Assembly (NCBI RefSeq): GCF_016100975.1
Contig: NZ_JACFRN010000001.1
Span: 186,001-250,000, forward strand
From: Lactobacillus sp. W8174
GTDB lineage: Bacteria > Bacillota > Bacilli > Lactobacillales > Lactobacillaceae
Direction of reading: 5' to 3'
Length of the DNA stretch: 64,000 nucleotides
Shown: in pieces, positions 36,850 through 45,924 of the stretch
Layout of the letters: each line of letters opens with the position of its first letter
Position numbering within the stretch: the first letter of the stretch is position 1
Made by a program: the position numbers and the translations under genes
The notes under the pieces: generated by a model
What the model saw: only the letters and a program-made list of their open reading frames with translations
Told to the model about the DNA's origin: nothing
Database searches by the model: none

Positions 36850-38097
36850 ATGAATAAGAAGCAAAGATTTTATCCTTGGTTGGTGACTATTGCAATGGGT
36901 TTGATAATGTCGGCTATCGTCGATACATACTCTGGTGTGATAGGAGTGTTTTTGACCCCAATTGCTAATGGAATGAAAGTAAAACTTTCAGATGTCTCTT
37001 TTTTTTACACAGTTTTAGGATTAGTGATGGCTGTCACAATACCCTTTGTAGAAAAAATTATAAAAAAATTTAATCTTAGTATTGAATTGCTAGGAGTAGT
37101 TATAATTACTGCCTTTAGTGCATTTATTATATCAAATGCTAAAAATTTGGTAATCTTCTATATAATGGCTGGCATTCTAGGCATTTGTATGGCTTTCGGT
37201 GGCTTGGTTGTTCAAGGAATTGTAATTAACAATTGGTTTGAAAAAAGCAGAAATTTAGCTTTTAGTATTAGTTCAGTAATCGAATCAATTTTTCTAGTTA
37301 TAGTAACGCCAATTACGTCTTTGTTAATACAAAAATTTAACTGGAAAGTGGCCTTTTTTGTCTTGGCGATAATGACACTAGTTTTAGGAATACCATCAGC
37401 TTTAATTGTCAAACTCAAACCTGAAAACTTAGGCATGTTGCCTTATGGAGCATCTGAAGAAAAAGTGGCTTCAATTAACGATAGCGAAAAACATACTGTT
37501 AAAAAAAGTATTTCAACTAAAGCATTAATTTTTTCTGGAGCTTTTGTTATTTCTGTGTTATTTACCATACTAGTTCAGTTTCCAGGGAACATTATTCAAT
37601 TGTTTCCAACATATGGTGTCAGTACTGGTATTGGTGCAACTGCTGGAGCTTTGATGGTATCTGTAGTTTCTTTTGCTGGAATAATCATTGTTCCAATAAT
37701 TGGTTGGTCATGTGACAAATTCGGACCGCAAAAAGCTTTGACTTTTTGGTTGGCCACTGGAATAGTTGCTTTTTTAGTTCTTTGTTGGGCAACAAAAGCC
37801 AAATCAAAGGACATATCACTATTTGGTTCCTTATTAATATGCGCTGCATATAACTTATTTGGTTCAGGACAAGAGATATTTGCTAGATATATGTTTGAAG
37901 ATGAATTTGATCAAGGGTTTTCTTTAGTTACTTCTGTCTCGTATTTTGTCGGCTCTTTTATTATGCCAATTTTAACTGGAATATTAGAAATGACAAATTC
38001 TTTTGTAGCAGTTTATTTATTTTGTGGCTTAACGACAATAATAATGATTTTCTTAGTAATTATTGGAAAAAAATATAGGATCAATGCAAAAGGATAA
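36850..38097 (+). CDS. MFS transporter, monocarboxylate/OFA-like
   Basis: A twelve-helix major facilitator transporter, 415 residues, with the pattern of the oxalate-formate antiporter and monocarboxylate group (YSGVIGVFLTPIANGMKVKLSDVSFFYTVLG near the N terminus, and GIVINNWFEKSRNLAFSI before helix 5). The start at 36850 is chosen because AGGAGG is eight bases away, while the in-frame ATG at 36844 is only two bases from it. The downstream flavoprotein begins three bases after its stop, so the two are one operon and most likely import a carboxylate that the flavoprotein reduces (inference). Divergent from lysR. Confidence 0.86.
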   Translation: MNKKQRFYPWLVTIAMGLIMSAIVDTYSGVIGVFLTPIANGMKVKLSDVSFFYTVLGLVMAVTIPFVEKIIKKFNLSIELLGVVIITAFSAFIISNAKNLVIFYIMAGILGICMAFGGLVVQGIVINNWFEKSRNLAFSISSVIESIFLVIVTPITSLLIQKFNWKVAFFVLAIMTLVLGIPSALIVKLKPENLGMLPYGASEEKVASINDSEKHTVKKSISTKALIFSGAFVISVLFTILVQFPGNIIQLFPTYGVSTGIGATAGALMVSVVSFAGIIIVPIIGWSCDKFGPQKALTFWLATGIVAFLVLCWATKAKSKDISLFGSLLICAAYNLFGSGQEIFARYMFEDEFDQGFSLVTSVSYFVGSFIMPILTGILEMTNSFVAVYLFCGLTTIIMIFLVIIGKKYRINAKG

Positions 38098-38099
38098 AA

Positions 38100-39542
38100 A
38101 TGAAGAATAAATATGATGTAGTAATTCTAGGAGCTGGATTATCTGGCTTTTGCGCGGCAGTTGAGGGAATAGATTCAGGTTTATCTGTTTTACTTATAGA
38201 AAAGGGTAAGTCTACAGGAGGATCAGGAAATTATGTTGAAGGAGTATTTGCTGTAGATTCTGAATTACAAAGAAAACAAAATATTAAGATTAATAAAAAC
38301 GACGTTTTAAAAGAAGAAATGAATTATTCCCATTATCAAGCTAATCATGATATGTGGAAAAAATATATTGACAATTCTAGTGAAAACATTACCTGGCTTC
38401 AAAATCACGGAGTTGAATTTGACCAAGTTGCTAGTCTGGGAACTGGTATTAACACGTGGCATTTGTTTAAAAACCTTGGCTATAATGCGATACATTCTGG
38501 TCTTGAACAATATGCAAAATCAAGAGGAGTAGTTATCAAAACTTTAACAAAAGCTATAGATGTACATCAGAAAAATAACCATGAATATGTAATAACTTAT
38601 AGAAATCTCGATAACAATGTGGAAGAAAAAGTAATAACCAGTAACTTAGTTTTTGCTACAGGTGGCTATATTAATAACGATGAGCTGATAAAAGAAACTC
38701 TTTTTAAAACAAAAACTAATATCGTACCGATGAATTCTGGTAAGAGTACCGGTGATGGCCTGAAAATGGCTTGGTCATTAGGGGCTCAAAAATATTTTAC
38801 GGGAATGAAAATGAAGTTTGGCGCTCAACTTGTAGATCCCAAAATTCCACCATATAAACTATGGGAGTCAAATCTTGGAGGGTTGGTTATAAGTGCTCAA
38901 CCTTGTCTCTGGGTTAATGAAAATGGGGACAGATTTATAGATGAAAATCATGGTGTTGATGATTGGGCCAGCCAAGGAAATGCAATTAGCAGACAAGAAA
39001 AAGCTTTTGTCATTTTAGATCAAAAAATAATCGATTACTTAACAGATGTTTCAATAATTAAGGATATGCATCCTTTTTATACTAAGCCAACTATACCAAA
39101 CCTAAGAGCTGAAATTGATGGGTATGTAAAAACTAAAGCTCAATTTATGAATGTTGCAAATTCAATTTATGATCTTCAAGAAAAAATTGAAGCCAATAAT
39201 CTGGTAAAAACTATTAACAGATATAATGAATTGGCTACTAAGAAAAAGGATTTAGATTTTGGTAAGCCAGCAAAATATTTATTTTCGTTAGAAAGAAAGC
39301 CTTTTTATGCTGTAGAAGTAGCTTGTGGAGCTTATACAACGGGTGATGGCTTAAAAGTCAATCTTGAAAACCAAGTTTTAGATGAAAATGGAAAGGTAAT
39401 TGAAGGAGTTTATGCAATTGGAAGTGACGGATCAGGCATTATGTATGGTGATACTTATGGAGTTGAAGTTCCTGGTAGCCATGCTGGATATTGTGTTTTT
39501 TCTGGTCGAAATGCAATAAAATCATTACTTTTGAATAAATAA
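38100..39542 (+). CDS. Fumarate-reductase-like FAD flavoprotein (copy 1)
   Basis: A cytoplasmic FAD-dependent oxidoreductase of the fumarate reductase/succinate dehydrogenase flavoprotein family, 480 residues. FAD-binding motifs are GAGLSG (residues 11-16), IEKGKSTGGSGNY near 34-46, ATGGYINN, NSGKSTGDGLKMAW and a C-terminal GVYAIGSDGSG block. There is no signal peptide, heme domain or FMN-binding domain. Compared with Shewanella fumarate reductase, the regions holding His365, Arg402, His504 and Arg544 read MKFGAQ, NHGVDDW, CGAYTTG and GDTYGVEV, so the fumarate-binding residues are missing. It is translated right after the MFS gene; the substrate is unknown. Confidence 0.86.
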   Translation: MKNKYDVVILGAGLSGFCAAVEGIDSGLSVLLIEKGKSTGGSGNYVEGVFAVDSELQRKQNIKINKNDVLKEEMNYSHYQANHDMWKKYIDNSSENITWLQNHGVEFDQVASLGTGINTWHLFKNLGYNAIHSGLEQYAKSRGVVIKTLTKAIDVHQKNNHEYVITYRNLDNNVEEKVITSNLVFATGGYINNDELIKETLFKTKTNIVPMNSGKSTGDGLKMAWSLGAQKYFTGMKMKFGAQLVDPKIPPYKLWESNLGGLVISAQPCLWVNENGDRFIDENHGVDDWASQGNAISRQEKAFVILDQKIIDYLTDVSIIKDMHPFYTKPTIPNLRAEIDGYVKTKAQFMNVANSIYDLQEKIEANNLVKTINRYNELATKKKDLDFGKPAKYLFSLERKPFYAVEVACGAYTTGDGLKVNLENQVLDENGKVIEGVYAIGSDGSGIMYGDTYGVEVPGSHAGYCVFSGRNAIKSLLLNK

Positions 39543-39599
39543 TGAACTTTTAGAACAAGAACCCAAGCTGCTTCAGCCTGATAGTCTAGCTTATAAATT

Positions 39600-39634
39600 A
39601 AGCACGTTGAAATGCAAAATCAATGTGCTTTTTG
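39600..39634 (+). terminator. Terminator after flavoprotein copy 1
   Basis: A 10-bp stem with one G-U (39600-39609 with 39621-39630) and TTTTTG. It lies between the converging flavoprotein and acyltransferase genes. Confidence 0.7.
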
Positions 39635-39653
39635 TGTAAATAAATATTTGTTG

Positions 39654-40763
39654 TTATTTACTTAAAATCTCTTTTGCCTTTGTCCACCATATATGTAGAA
39701 AATATGCTGAAGTAAAAGATAGTATCCATGTCAGGATCCATGTGCCAAAAAAAGTAAGGAATGGATGATATATAGCATGGTAGCTCATGTTTAATCCGCG
39801 CCAAATTAGTTGATTCCAAAATACATTTGACAAGTATGCGCGATAGGCATAAGTTGCTAAAAAGTGAAAGACTTTTAAATAAGTTTTCAATTTATGTTTA
39901 ACATTAGCTAAATACAAAGTTGCTACTAATGCAATCACAGCCAAACAGTAAAACATCATTGACGGCTTATAATACGGAGCGTTAGCTAAGAGAACTGGAT
40001 GACCAAATCCGTGTAATTCAAAATTAGTCCAGAAAAAACAAACGATAAGTGCAATTAGAATTAGCCACCAAAACTGGTATAGAAATGAATTAACATAATC
40101 TCTAAGTTGCCAAGCTAATACACCATAAATGCCATAAATAAAAAAAGAAATAAATATTCGATCTAACAAATACCAATTCTTTTCATGGGGGCCATGAAAA
40201 ACATAAATATCATAAAATTGCAGCCATGCAAAATAGATAACAATTGTAATAAGAGCAACCATAACACCTTGTTTGACATTTGTGCCAACAAAACGGCTAA
40301 TTTTCCAAAATATTGGAATTAAGATAATAAACTGCAACATCATGGTGTTGTACCAAAGATGGGGTGCAGCGTTACCGTTAACAAATTGCCAGCAAAAGGA
40401 ACTAAAATTATTAAACCTATTTATCTGTTGTAGCCAGGGCATTCCCAACAAGTAAATAAGTGTCCACCAAAATGTAGGTACAAACAAATTTGACCAGCTT
40501 GATCGCATATGTTGCTTGTAAGAAAAAGTGCCAGCTAAATCATTTGTTCGAATTGTTGAGTATAAAATACCAAAAATAAAAGCAGGAGCTGTGTATTTGA
40601 CTAAATTGTACATAATACCAAAAATATCTTGCGTACGAAAAGGTTGGCCCACTTGCATAATTAAAGCCATAATTGGTTGTGCCATTACAGCAGTGCAGGC
40701 GAATACTTTCAAATAGTCTCCGATATCAGCAATATTGGCTAATTCGTATGAATACTTTTTCAT
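39654..40763 (-). CDS. Acyltransferase-3 family membrane protein
   Basis: An integral membrane protein of 369 residues with about ten helices, of the Acyl_transf_3 family, which O-acetylates or otherwise acylates cell-surface polysaccharides and teichoic acids. Family traits are IADIGDYLKVFACTAVMAQPI in the first helix, RSSWSNLFVPTFWWTLIY and PHLWYNTMMLQFIILIP. The usual catalytic His in the first helix region (often R-x10-H) is not evident. The ribosome site is weak. It lies reversed between two flavoprotein genes with no clear link to them. Confidence 0.78.
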   Translation of the reverse strand: MKKYSYELANIADIGDYLKVFACTAVMAQPIMALIMQVGQPFRTQDIFGIMYNLVKYTAPAFIFGILYSTIRTNDLAGTFSYKQHMRSSWSNLFVPTFWWTLIYLLGMPWLQQINRFNNFSSFCWQFVNGNAAPHLWYNTMMLQFIILIPIFWKISRFVGTNVKQGVMVALITIVIYFAWLQFYDIYVFHGPHEKNWYLLDRIFISFFIYGIYGVLAWQLRDYVNSFLYQFWWLILIALIVCFFWTNFELHGFGHPVLLANAPYYKPSMMFYCLAVIALVATLYLANVKHKLKTYLKVFHFLATYAYRAYLSNVFWNQLIWRGLNMSYHAIYHPFLTFFGTWILTWILSFTSAYFLHIWWTKAKEILSK

Positions 40764-40904
40764 TTTTAGTTTAAAAATTCACTTTCTTTTTGATAATATT
40801 TATAAAATTTTCAATTTGGTGTAATGACAGTTTTTATTATAAAACTCAAAAAGATGATATCAATCAGACGATGAAGTTTTTACAATAAGAACTAAAATAA
40901 ATTT

Positions 40905-40933
40905 TTGAATCTATTATGTTAGTTATATTATAT
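40905..40933 (+). promoter_or_regulatory. Promoter of flavoprotein copy 2
   Basis: TTGAAT, 17 bases, TTATAT, in the 230-base gap between the divergent acyltransferase and flavoprotein genes. A small ATACT/AGTAT hairpin (about 40950-40963) sits in the leader before AAGGAG. Confidence 0.5.
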
Positions 40934-40993
40934 ATGAAGAGAGTTCTCATACTTACGTATAGTATTTATTTTTACTTAAATTAAGGAGACATA

Positions 40994-42445
40994 ATGTTAT
41001 CAAAAAGAATTGACTATGATTTAGTAGTAATTGGTGCAGGATTATCTGGTCAAGCAGCTGCAGCTGCCTCTGTTGAAAAAGGTTTAACCACATTAGTAGT
41101 TGAGAAAGGTCGAACAACTGGTGGATCTGGCAATTACGTGGAAGGAATATTTGCTGTAAATAGTAAAATGCAACAAGAGCAGGGAATCAATCTCTCTGAA
41201 AAAGAAATTTTGCATGACGAACAACAATTTTCCCACTTTGAGGCAGATACAATGATATGGAAAGACTATATTGCGCAGTCAGCTAAAAATGTTGAATGGT
41301 TAAACGATATTGGAGTTAAATTCGATGGAGTTGCCACACTTGGTGCAGGACTTAACACTTGGCATATGTTTAAGGGATTGGGTAATCATGCAATTCACGA
41401 TGCAATGCAGCCTTATTCTGAAAAAAACGGTGTGGAATTTATCACTTCAGCTTCTGTAGTTAAACTCATTCAAAATAGCACTGGAAAAATTACTGGTGTA
41501 GTTATAGAAGATTTTGAAACCAAAAAACAAAAAGAAATAAAGACTAAAGCGGTAATATTGGCGACCGGCGGTTACTTAAATAATAGAAAAATGCTTTTAA
41601 AGTATTTTAATTCTAATGCAAACCGCATTGTTCCTATGAATTCTGGAAAAAGTGATGGCTCAGGTCTTCAATTAGCATGGAATGTTGGGGCCAAAAAATT
41701 TGGAATGGGAATGGCAATGATGTTTGGAGGACAAATAAAGGAAGATAGTGTGCCCTCATATCAATTTTGGAAAACAGATATTGGTATTGCGAGTTGTGAA
41801 ATGGCTCCTCTTTGGGTTAATGAAGTTGGGCAGAGATTCGTTGACGAAAGTGTTTTTAGAATATGGGCGCACGCTGGAAATGCTATTATCAGGCAAGAAA
41901 AGGTATACGCAATATTTGATCAAAGTATCTTAGATGAGTTTGCTGATAAAAAATTACCTAGGAGCTTAAAGCCGCTTTCAGATCGTACTAGACTAGATAA
42001 GTTGAAAAGCATGATTTCTGAGGCTGAGAAAAAGAACATGTTGTTTTTGACTAAAGCTGACTCAATTGCCGACCTTGCTGAAAAACTAAATATGTCAAGT
42101 TTAACCAAAACAGTTAAACGATATAATCAGTTGGCAAACATTAAAAAAGATGAAGATTTTGAAAAACCCGCAAACTATCTTAAGGCTATCCAAAAAGGTC
42201 CTTTTTATGCTTTTGAATTGGGTGTAGGGGCTTATTGTACAATGGGTGGCTTGAGAGTAAACCGCAAAAATGAAGTTTTAGATGAGAATGGTAGGCAAAT
42301 ATCCGGCTTGTATGCAGTTGGATCTGATGCCTCAGCAGTTCTTGTAGGTGACACCTATGGTGTAAATGTTCCTGGTTCTGAGGCAGGTTATTGCATTTAT
42401 TCTGGCAGAACAGCTGTCGATAATATTGCAACGTTAACTAATTAG
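40994..42445 (+). CDS. Fumarate-reductase-like FAD flavoprotein (copy 2)
   Basis: A paralogue of the 38100 gene, 483 residues, colinear throughout: GAGLSG (residues 14-19), VEKGRTTGGSGNYVEGIFAV, GAGLNTWHMFKGLGNHAIHD, NSGKSDGSGLQLAW and GLYAVGSDASAVLVGDTYGV. It is cytoplasmic, without extra domains. Unlike copy 1 it has an Arg in the loop equivalent to the proton-donating Arg402 of Shewanella fumarate reductase (DESVFRIW), and TMGG instead of TGDG in the C-terminal active-site loop, but the His and Arg that bind fumarate are still absent. The ATG follows AAGGAGA. It has its own promoter, so the two copies are controlled separately. Confidence 0.86.
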   Translation: MLSKRIDYDLVVIGAGLSGQAAAAASVEKGLTTLVVEKGRTTGGSGNYVEGIFAVNSKMQQEQGINLSEKEILHDEQQFSHFEADTMIWKDYIAQSAKNVEWLNDIGVKFDGVATLGAGLNTWHMFKGLGNHAIHDAMQPYSEKNGVEFITSASVVKLIQNSTGKITGVVIEDFETKKQKEIKTKAVILATGGYLNNRKMLLKYFNSNANRIVPMNSGKSDGSGLQLAWNVGAKKFGMGMAMMFGGQIKEDSVPSYQFWKTDIGIASCEMAPLWVNEVGQRFVDESVFRIWAHAGNAIIRQEKVYAIFDQSILDEFADKKLPRSLKPLSDRTRLDKLKSMISEAEKKNMLFLTKADSIADLAEKLNMSSLTKTVKRYNQLANIKKDEDFEKPANYLKAIQKGPFYAFELGVGAYCTMGGLRVNRKNEVLDENGRQISGLYAVGSDASAVLVGDTYGVNVPGSEAGYCIYSGRTAVDNIATLTN

Positions 42446-42463
42446 AAAATCAAATTTAAAAAG

Positions 42464-42530
42464 ACTAATGAAGTGCTCTATAATAGTTAGCTTTATGTCT
42501 AACTTTATAGTCGCACTTCACTAATAGTGA
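42464..42530. repeat. Long interrupted inverted repeat
   Basis: TGAAGTGC (42469-42476) pairs with GCACTTCA (42513-42520), and inside it TATAATAGTTAG (42479-42490) pairs with CTAACTTTATA (42499-42509) with one bulge. No T run follows, so it is not a standard terminator. It lies in the 412-base gap 42446-42858. Confidence 0.6.
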
Positions 42531-42624
42531 GAATTAATATCTATTTAATGTTGATCTTTTAGATATTTATTTAGCTTTTCCAAAAAATAGTTCTAATGTT
42601 CCTATTATTTGAACTTTTTCACTA

Positions 42625-42712
42625 TTGCATACGTTAGCTGGATAATAATAAAATACATATGTTAAAAGCGTGGAAAATGATTTTCAGTGGCAAAATATTT
42701 TCCACGTTTTTG
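42625..42712 (+). terminator. Terminator with a promoter-like sequence just upstream
   Basis: A perfect 10-bp stem (42669-42678 with 42697-42706) and TTTTTGTTTT. TTGCAT near 42625 followed by AT-rich TAATAA/TAAAAT could be a promoter for a very short transcript; otherwise the hairpin ends readthrough from the flavoprotein gene. Confidence 0.65.
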
Positions 42713-42782
42713 TTTTATTTGAATGCACCATAGATCTAACAATAAAACAAATAACTGATTTTTTAATTTGAATGTCAAATAG

Positions 42783-42811
42783 TTGTTTAAGGTTAATATT
42801 TGAGATAATGT
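42783..42811 (+). promoter_or_regulatory. Possible promoter of the ROK gene
   Basis: TTGTTT, 17 bases, TAATGT, roughly 47 bases before the start codon. Confidence 0.4.
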
Positions 42812-42858
42812 AATATGGTTGTTTGCAAAAGTTAGAATGAATTATGTGAAAGAGTGTA

Positions 42859-43770
42859 ATGAAAAATTATTTAAGTATTGATATTGGCGGAACTGAAATT
42901 AAATTTGCAAAATTAGATTATGCTGGAAATATAATCGAAAAAAACAAAATTGCTACTGTTAAAAATAAAACCGAGTTTTTGGAAAAAATAGATCAAATTG
43001 TAAAATATTATATTGCAGATATTAAAGGTTTAGCATTTTGTTCTCCTGGAAAAATTGAAAACACTAAAATTAGATTTGGCGGTTCATTACCTTTTTTAGA
43101 CGGAATTGACTTTGCTGAAATTTATGGTAAAAGCTACAGAATTCCGGTGGCGGTAATAAATGATGGCAAGGCTAGCGTTTTAGCAGAAAATTGGCTAGGA
43201 AGTTTAAAGGGTGAGTCGAATTGTGCTGCAATTACGCTTGGAACAGGTATTGGTGGCGGCATCATAATTAACGGTCATCTATTGCGAGGCTCACACTATC
43301 AAGCTGGTGAATTAAGTTTTATGATTAATAATTTATCCTGCCCTAAAAATATGGAAGGCGCCGTTGGAAACAATGGTTCAGGTGTGAATTTTGTTAAAGC
43401 AATTAATCGTAAACTTGATCATAACAATGAAGATGACGGATTATATGCTTTTGATGCCATTAAGTCTGGTAAAGTAGAAGCCATTAGAATTTTTAATGAC
43501 TATTGTTTAAAAGTGGCAACTTTAATTCTTAATATTCAGACAGTAGTAGATTTAGATAAAATAGCTGTCGGTGGCGGAATAAGTGCTCAACCAATTTTAA
43601 TCAGTGGTATCAATAAAGCTTATGACAAGTTGGTTAATGACTATAATCCGATTATTGGTGATACCTTAACAAAACCGGCAATCGTTTCAGCTCATTTTAG
43701 AAACGATTCAAATCTATACGGATCGCTTTATAATTTATTACTTCAAATTAATAAAGAAAATAAATACTAA
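42859..43770 (+). CDS. ROK-family sugar kinase
   Basis: A 303-residue protein of the ROK family (repressor, ORF, kinase), without an N-terminal DNA-binding domain, so a probable kinase for glucose, a hexosamine or another sugar. The ATP-binding DIGGTEIKFAKLD starts at residue 8, the catalytic segment is INDGKASVLAENWLG with the base Asp, and ITLGTGIGGGIIING follows. The usual CxCGxxGC zinc motif is not present; at that place the sequence reads LSCPKNMEGAVG. The ribosome site is weak. A terminator follows. It closes the accessory region. Confidence 0.85.
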   Translation: MKNYLSIDIGGTEIKFAKLDYAGNIIEKNKIATVKNKTEFLEKIDQIVKYYIADIKGLAFCSPGKIENTKIRFGGSLPFLDGIDFAEIYGKSYRIPVAVINDGKASVLAENWLGSLKGESNCAAITLGTGIGGGIIINGHLLRGSHYQAGELSFMINNLSCPKNMEGAVGNNGSGVNFVKAINRKLDHNNEDDGLYAFDAIKSGKVEAIRIFNDYCLKVATLILNIQTVVDLDKIAVGGGISAQPILISGINKAYDKLVNDYNPIIGDTLTKPAIVSAHFRNDSNLYGSLYNLLLQINKENKY

Positions 43771-43782
43771 TTTCATCAAAAT

Positions 43783-43812
43783 CTCGAAGCTCATCCACTT
43801 CGAGGTTTTTTT
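43783..43812 (+). terminator. Terminator after the ROK gene
   Basis: CTCGAAG and CTTCGAG pair (43783-43789 with 43798-43804) ahead of a run of seven T. Confidence 0.85.
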
Positions 43813-43895
43813 AAGAAATTTCTCTCTTTTATTTCTAGGTCCACATTTGCCCTTTTTATATGGTAGAATAACTAAAGTTAATAGAGGAGGTTGTC

Positions 43896-44627
43896 ATGAC
43901 TAAAGTTAAGTATAAGCGAATAGTTTTGAAAATTTCTGGTGAGGCTCTGGCCGGTGATGAAGGAACGGGTATAAATCCTACAGTCATCAGTCATTTAGCA
44001 AAGGAGATTAAATCTGTTCACGATTTGGGAGTTGACATTGGTATCGTCTGTGGTGGCGGTAATATGTGGCGCGGGGAAACTGGCGCAAAACTAGGGATGG
44101 AACGTTCACAGGCTGATTATATGGGGATGCTTGCTACCATAATGAATGGATTAGCTCTTCAAGATGGATTGGAACATGTAGGTGTACCAACTAGACTGCA
44201 AACTTCAATTGAAATGAGGCAAATAGCTGAACCATATATTAGGAGAAAAGCTATTCACCACATGGAAAAAGGACGCGTAGTTATTATGGGTGGCGGCACT
44301 GGTAATCCATATTTTTCTACCGATACAACTGCTGCTTTAAGAGCTGCGGAAATAGGTGCTGATGTGATCCTAATGGCTAAAAATGGAGTTGACGGAGTTT
44401 ACTCCGCTGATCCGAAGGTTGATCCTCATGCTAAAAAATACAGTGAACTTTCTCAACTAGATATTATTTCTAAAAACTTAAAAGTCATGGACAGAACTGC
44501 AAGCTCACTTTCAATGGACACCAACATTCCTCTAATCGTATTTAATGTTAATACTGAAGGTAACATTAAAAAAGTGGTATTAGGTGAGAATATTGGAACA
44601 GTAATCGGAGGAAAGAATAATGAATAA
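43896..44627 (+). CDS. pyrH: Uridylate kinase
   Basis: Phosphorylates UMP to UDP in pyrimidine nucleotide synthesis. The product has 243 residues of the amino-acid kinase fold, with [16 protein letters not shown] near the N terminus, [12 protein letters not shown] for the phosphate loop and [10 protein letters not shown] further on. AGAGGAGG precedes the ATG, with a possible -10 (TAGAAT) at 43864. It opens the conserved pyrH-frr-uppS-cdsA order and overlaps frr by eight bases. Confidence 0.97.
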   Translation: MTKVKYKRIVLKISGEALAGDEGTGINPTVISHLAKEIKSVHDLGVDIGIVCGGGNMWRGETGAKLGMERSQADYMGMLATIMNGLALQDGLEHVGVPTRLQTSIEMRQIAEPYIRRKAIHHMEKGRVVIMGGGTGNPYFSTDTTAALRAAEIGADVILMAKNGVDGVYSADPKVDPHAKKYSELSQLDIISKNLKVMDRTASSLSMDTNIPLIVFNVNTEGNIKKVVLGENIGTVIGGKNNE

Positions 44628-45177
44628 TGACGCAATTAAAAAAGCTCAAGATAATATGAAGAAGTCAATTACTGTTTTTCAAAAAAACTTGAGCTCTATT
44701 CGTGCCGGTGTTGCTAACGCAGCTTTACTTGATGGGGTAAAAGTCGACTATTATGGAGCGCCAACTCCCTTGACGCAAATGTCTAGTGTGACTATTCCAG
44801 AGCCACGCGTGTTATTAATTACACCTTATGATCAAAACAGTCTTGATGATATTGAACATGCACTCTTAGCATCCAATTTAGGTTTGACTCCCGCCAATGA
44901 TGGCAAGGTCATTCGCCTTGTTATTCCGCAATTAACTGGTGAAAGGCGTCAAGAAATTGCTAAAGAAGTCAACAAAATGGCTGAAGAGAGTAAAATTGCA
45001 ATCAGAAATGTACGTCGGGAAGCTATGAATAGTCTGAAAAAACAGCAAAAAGACGATGAAATTACTGAAGATGAACAACGCAATTTGGAAAAGAAGGTAC
45101 AAAAAGTTACTGACGATGCTACTAAGCAGATTGACCAAATTGCAGAAGAAAAACGTAAAGAGATTACCCAGGGCTAA
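44620..45177 (+). CDS. frr: Ribosome recycling factor
   Basis: Splits post-termination ribosomes together with EF-G. The product has 185 residues, with the usual three-helix bundle and a beta domain; [24 protein letters not shown] (about residues 28-51) is the family signature, and [28 protein letters not shown] is in the long helix. Its start lies inside the end of pyrH, so translation is coupled. Confidence 0.97.
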   Translation: MNNDAIKKAQDNMKKSITVFQKNLSSIRAGVANAALLDGVKVDYYGAPTPLTQMSSVTIPEPRVLLITPYDQNSLDDIEHALLASNLGLTPANDGKVIRLVIPQLTGERRQEIAKEVNKMAEESKIAIRNVRREAMNSLKKQQKDDEITEDEQRNLEKKVQKVTDDATKQIDQIAEEKRKEITQG

Positions 45178-45181
45178 TTAA

Positions 45182-45916
45182 ATGGCAGATAAAAAAAATC
45201 AGTTAAATCATTTAGCTATCATTATGGATGGTAATGGTCGTTGGGCAACAAAACAAGGCAAACCACGAATTGCAGGTCATTACGAAGGTATGAATAACGT
45301 GGAAAGAATAACTTTGGCAGCCAATCAATTAGGCATCAAAGTTTTATCTTTATATGCGTTTTCTACTGAAAATTGGGGTAGGCCTAAAGAAGAAGTAGCA
45401 TATCTAATGAACTTACCTGTACGTTTTTTTGACAAGTTTATGCCAACCTTAATGAAAGAAAATGTCAAAGTGAACATTATGGGCTATTTAAACGAGTTAC
45501 CTTCTAAGACCTATGATGTGGTGCAGAGAGCAATGGCTGAAACTGCTAATAATAATGGCTTAATTTTAAATTTTGCTTTTAATTATGGTTCACGAAGAGA
45601 AATTACTACAGCAGTAAAAGAGATTGCTACTCTGGTTGAAACAGGTAGTATTACCAGTGATGAAATTTCTGAAAAAATGATTTCGCAGAGATTGATGACT
45701 GCAAGCTTTGGTAAATACAGTGATCCAGATTTATTAATCAGAACATCTGGTGAGCAAAGAATTTCTAATTTCATGTTATGGCAATTAGCATATTCAGAGC
45801 TTGCTTTTAGTAAGAAAAACTGGCCTGATTTTACTAGAGAAGATCTGGAAAAATTTGTTATTGATTTTCAAAATCGTCATCGACGTTTCGGTAAAGTCGA
45901 TGAATCGGATAGTTAG
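45182..45916 (+). CDS. uppS: Undecaprenyl diphosphate synthase
   Basis: Cis-prenyltransferase making the C55 lipid carrier for peptidoglycan and teichoic acid synthesis. The product has 244 residues: [28 protein letters not shown] (from residue 9) includes the catalytic Asp of the DGNGRWA motif, followed by [12 protein letters not shown], and near the C terminus [25 protein letters not shown]. It follows frr after four bases. Confidence 0.97.
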   Translation: MADKKNQLNHLAIIMDGNGRWATKQGKPRIAGHYEGMNNVERITLAANQLGIKVLSLYAFSTENWGRPKEEVAYLMNLPVRFFDKFMPTLMKENVKVNIMGYLNELPSKTYDVVQRAMAETANNNGLILNFAFNYGSRREITTAVKEIATLVETGSITSDEISEKMISQRLMTASFGKYSDPDLLIRTSGEQRISNFMLWQLAYSELAFSKKNWPDFTREDLEKFVIDFQNRHRRFGKVDESDS

Positions 45917-45924
45917 GTAAATAT

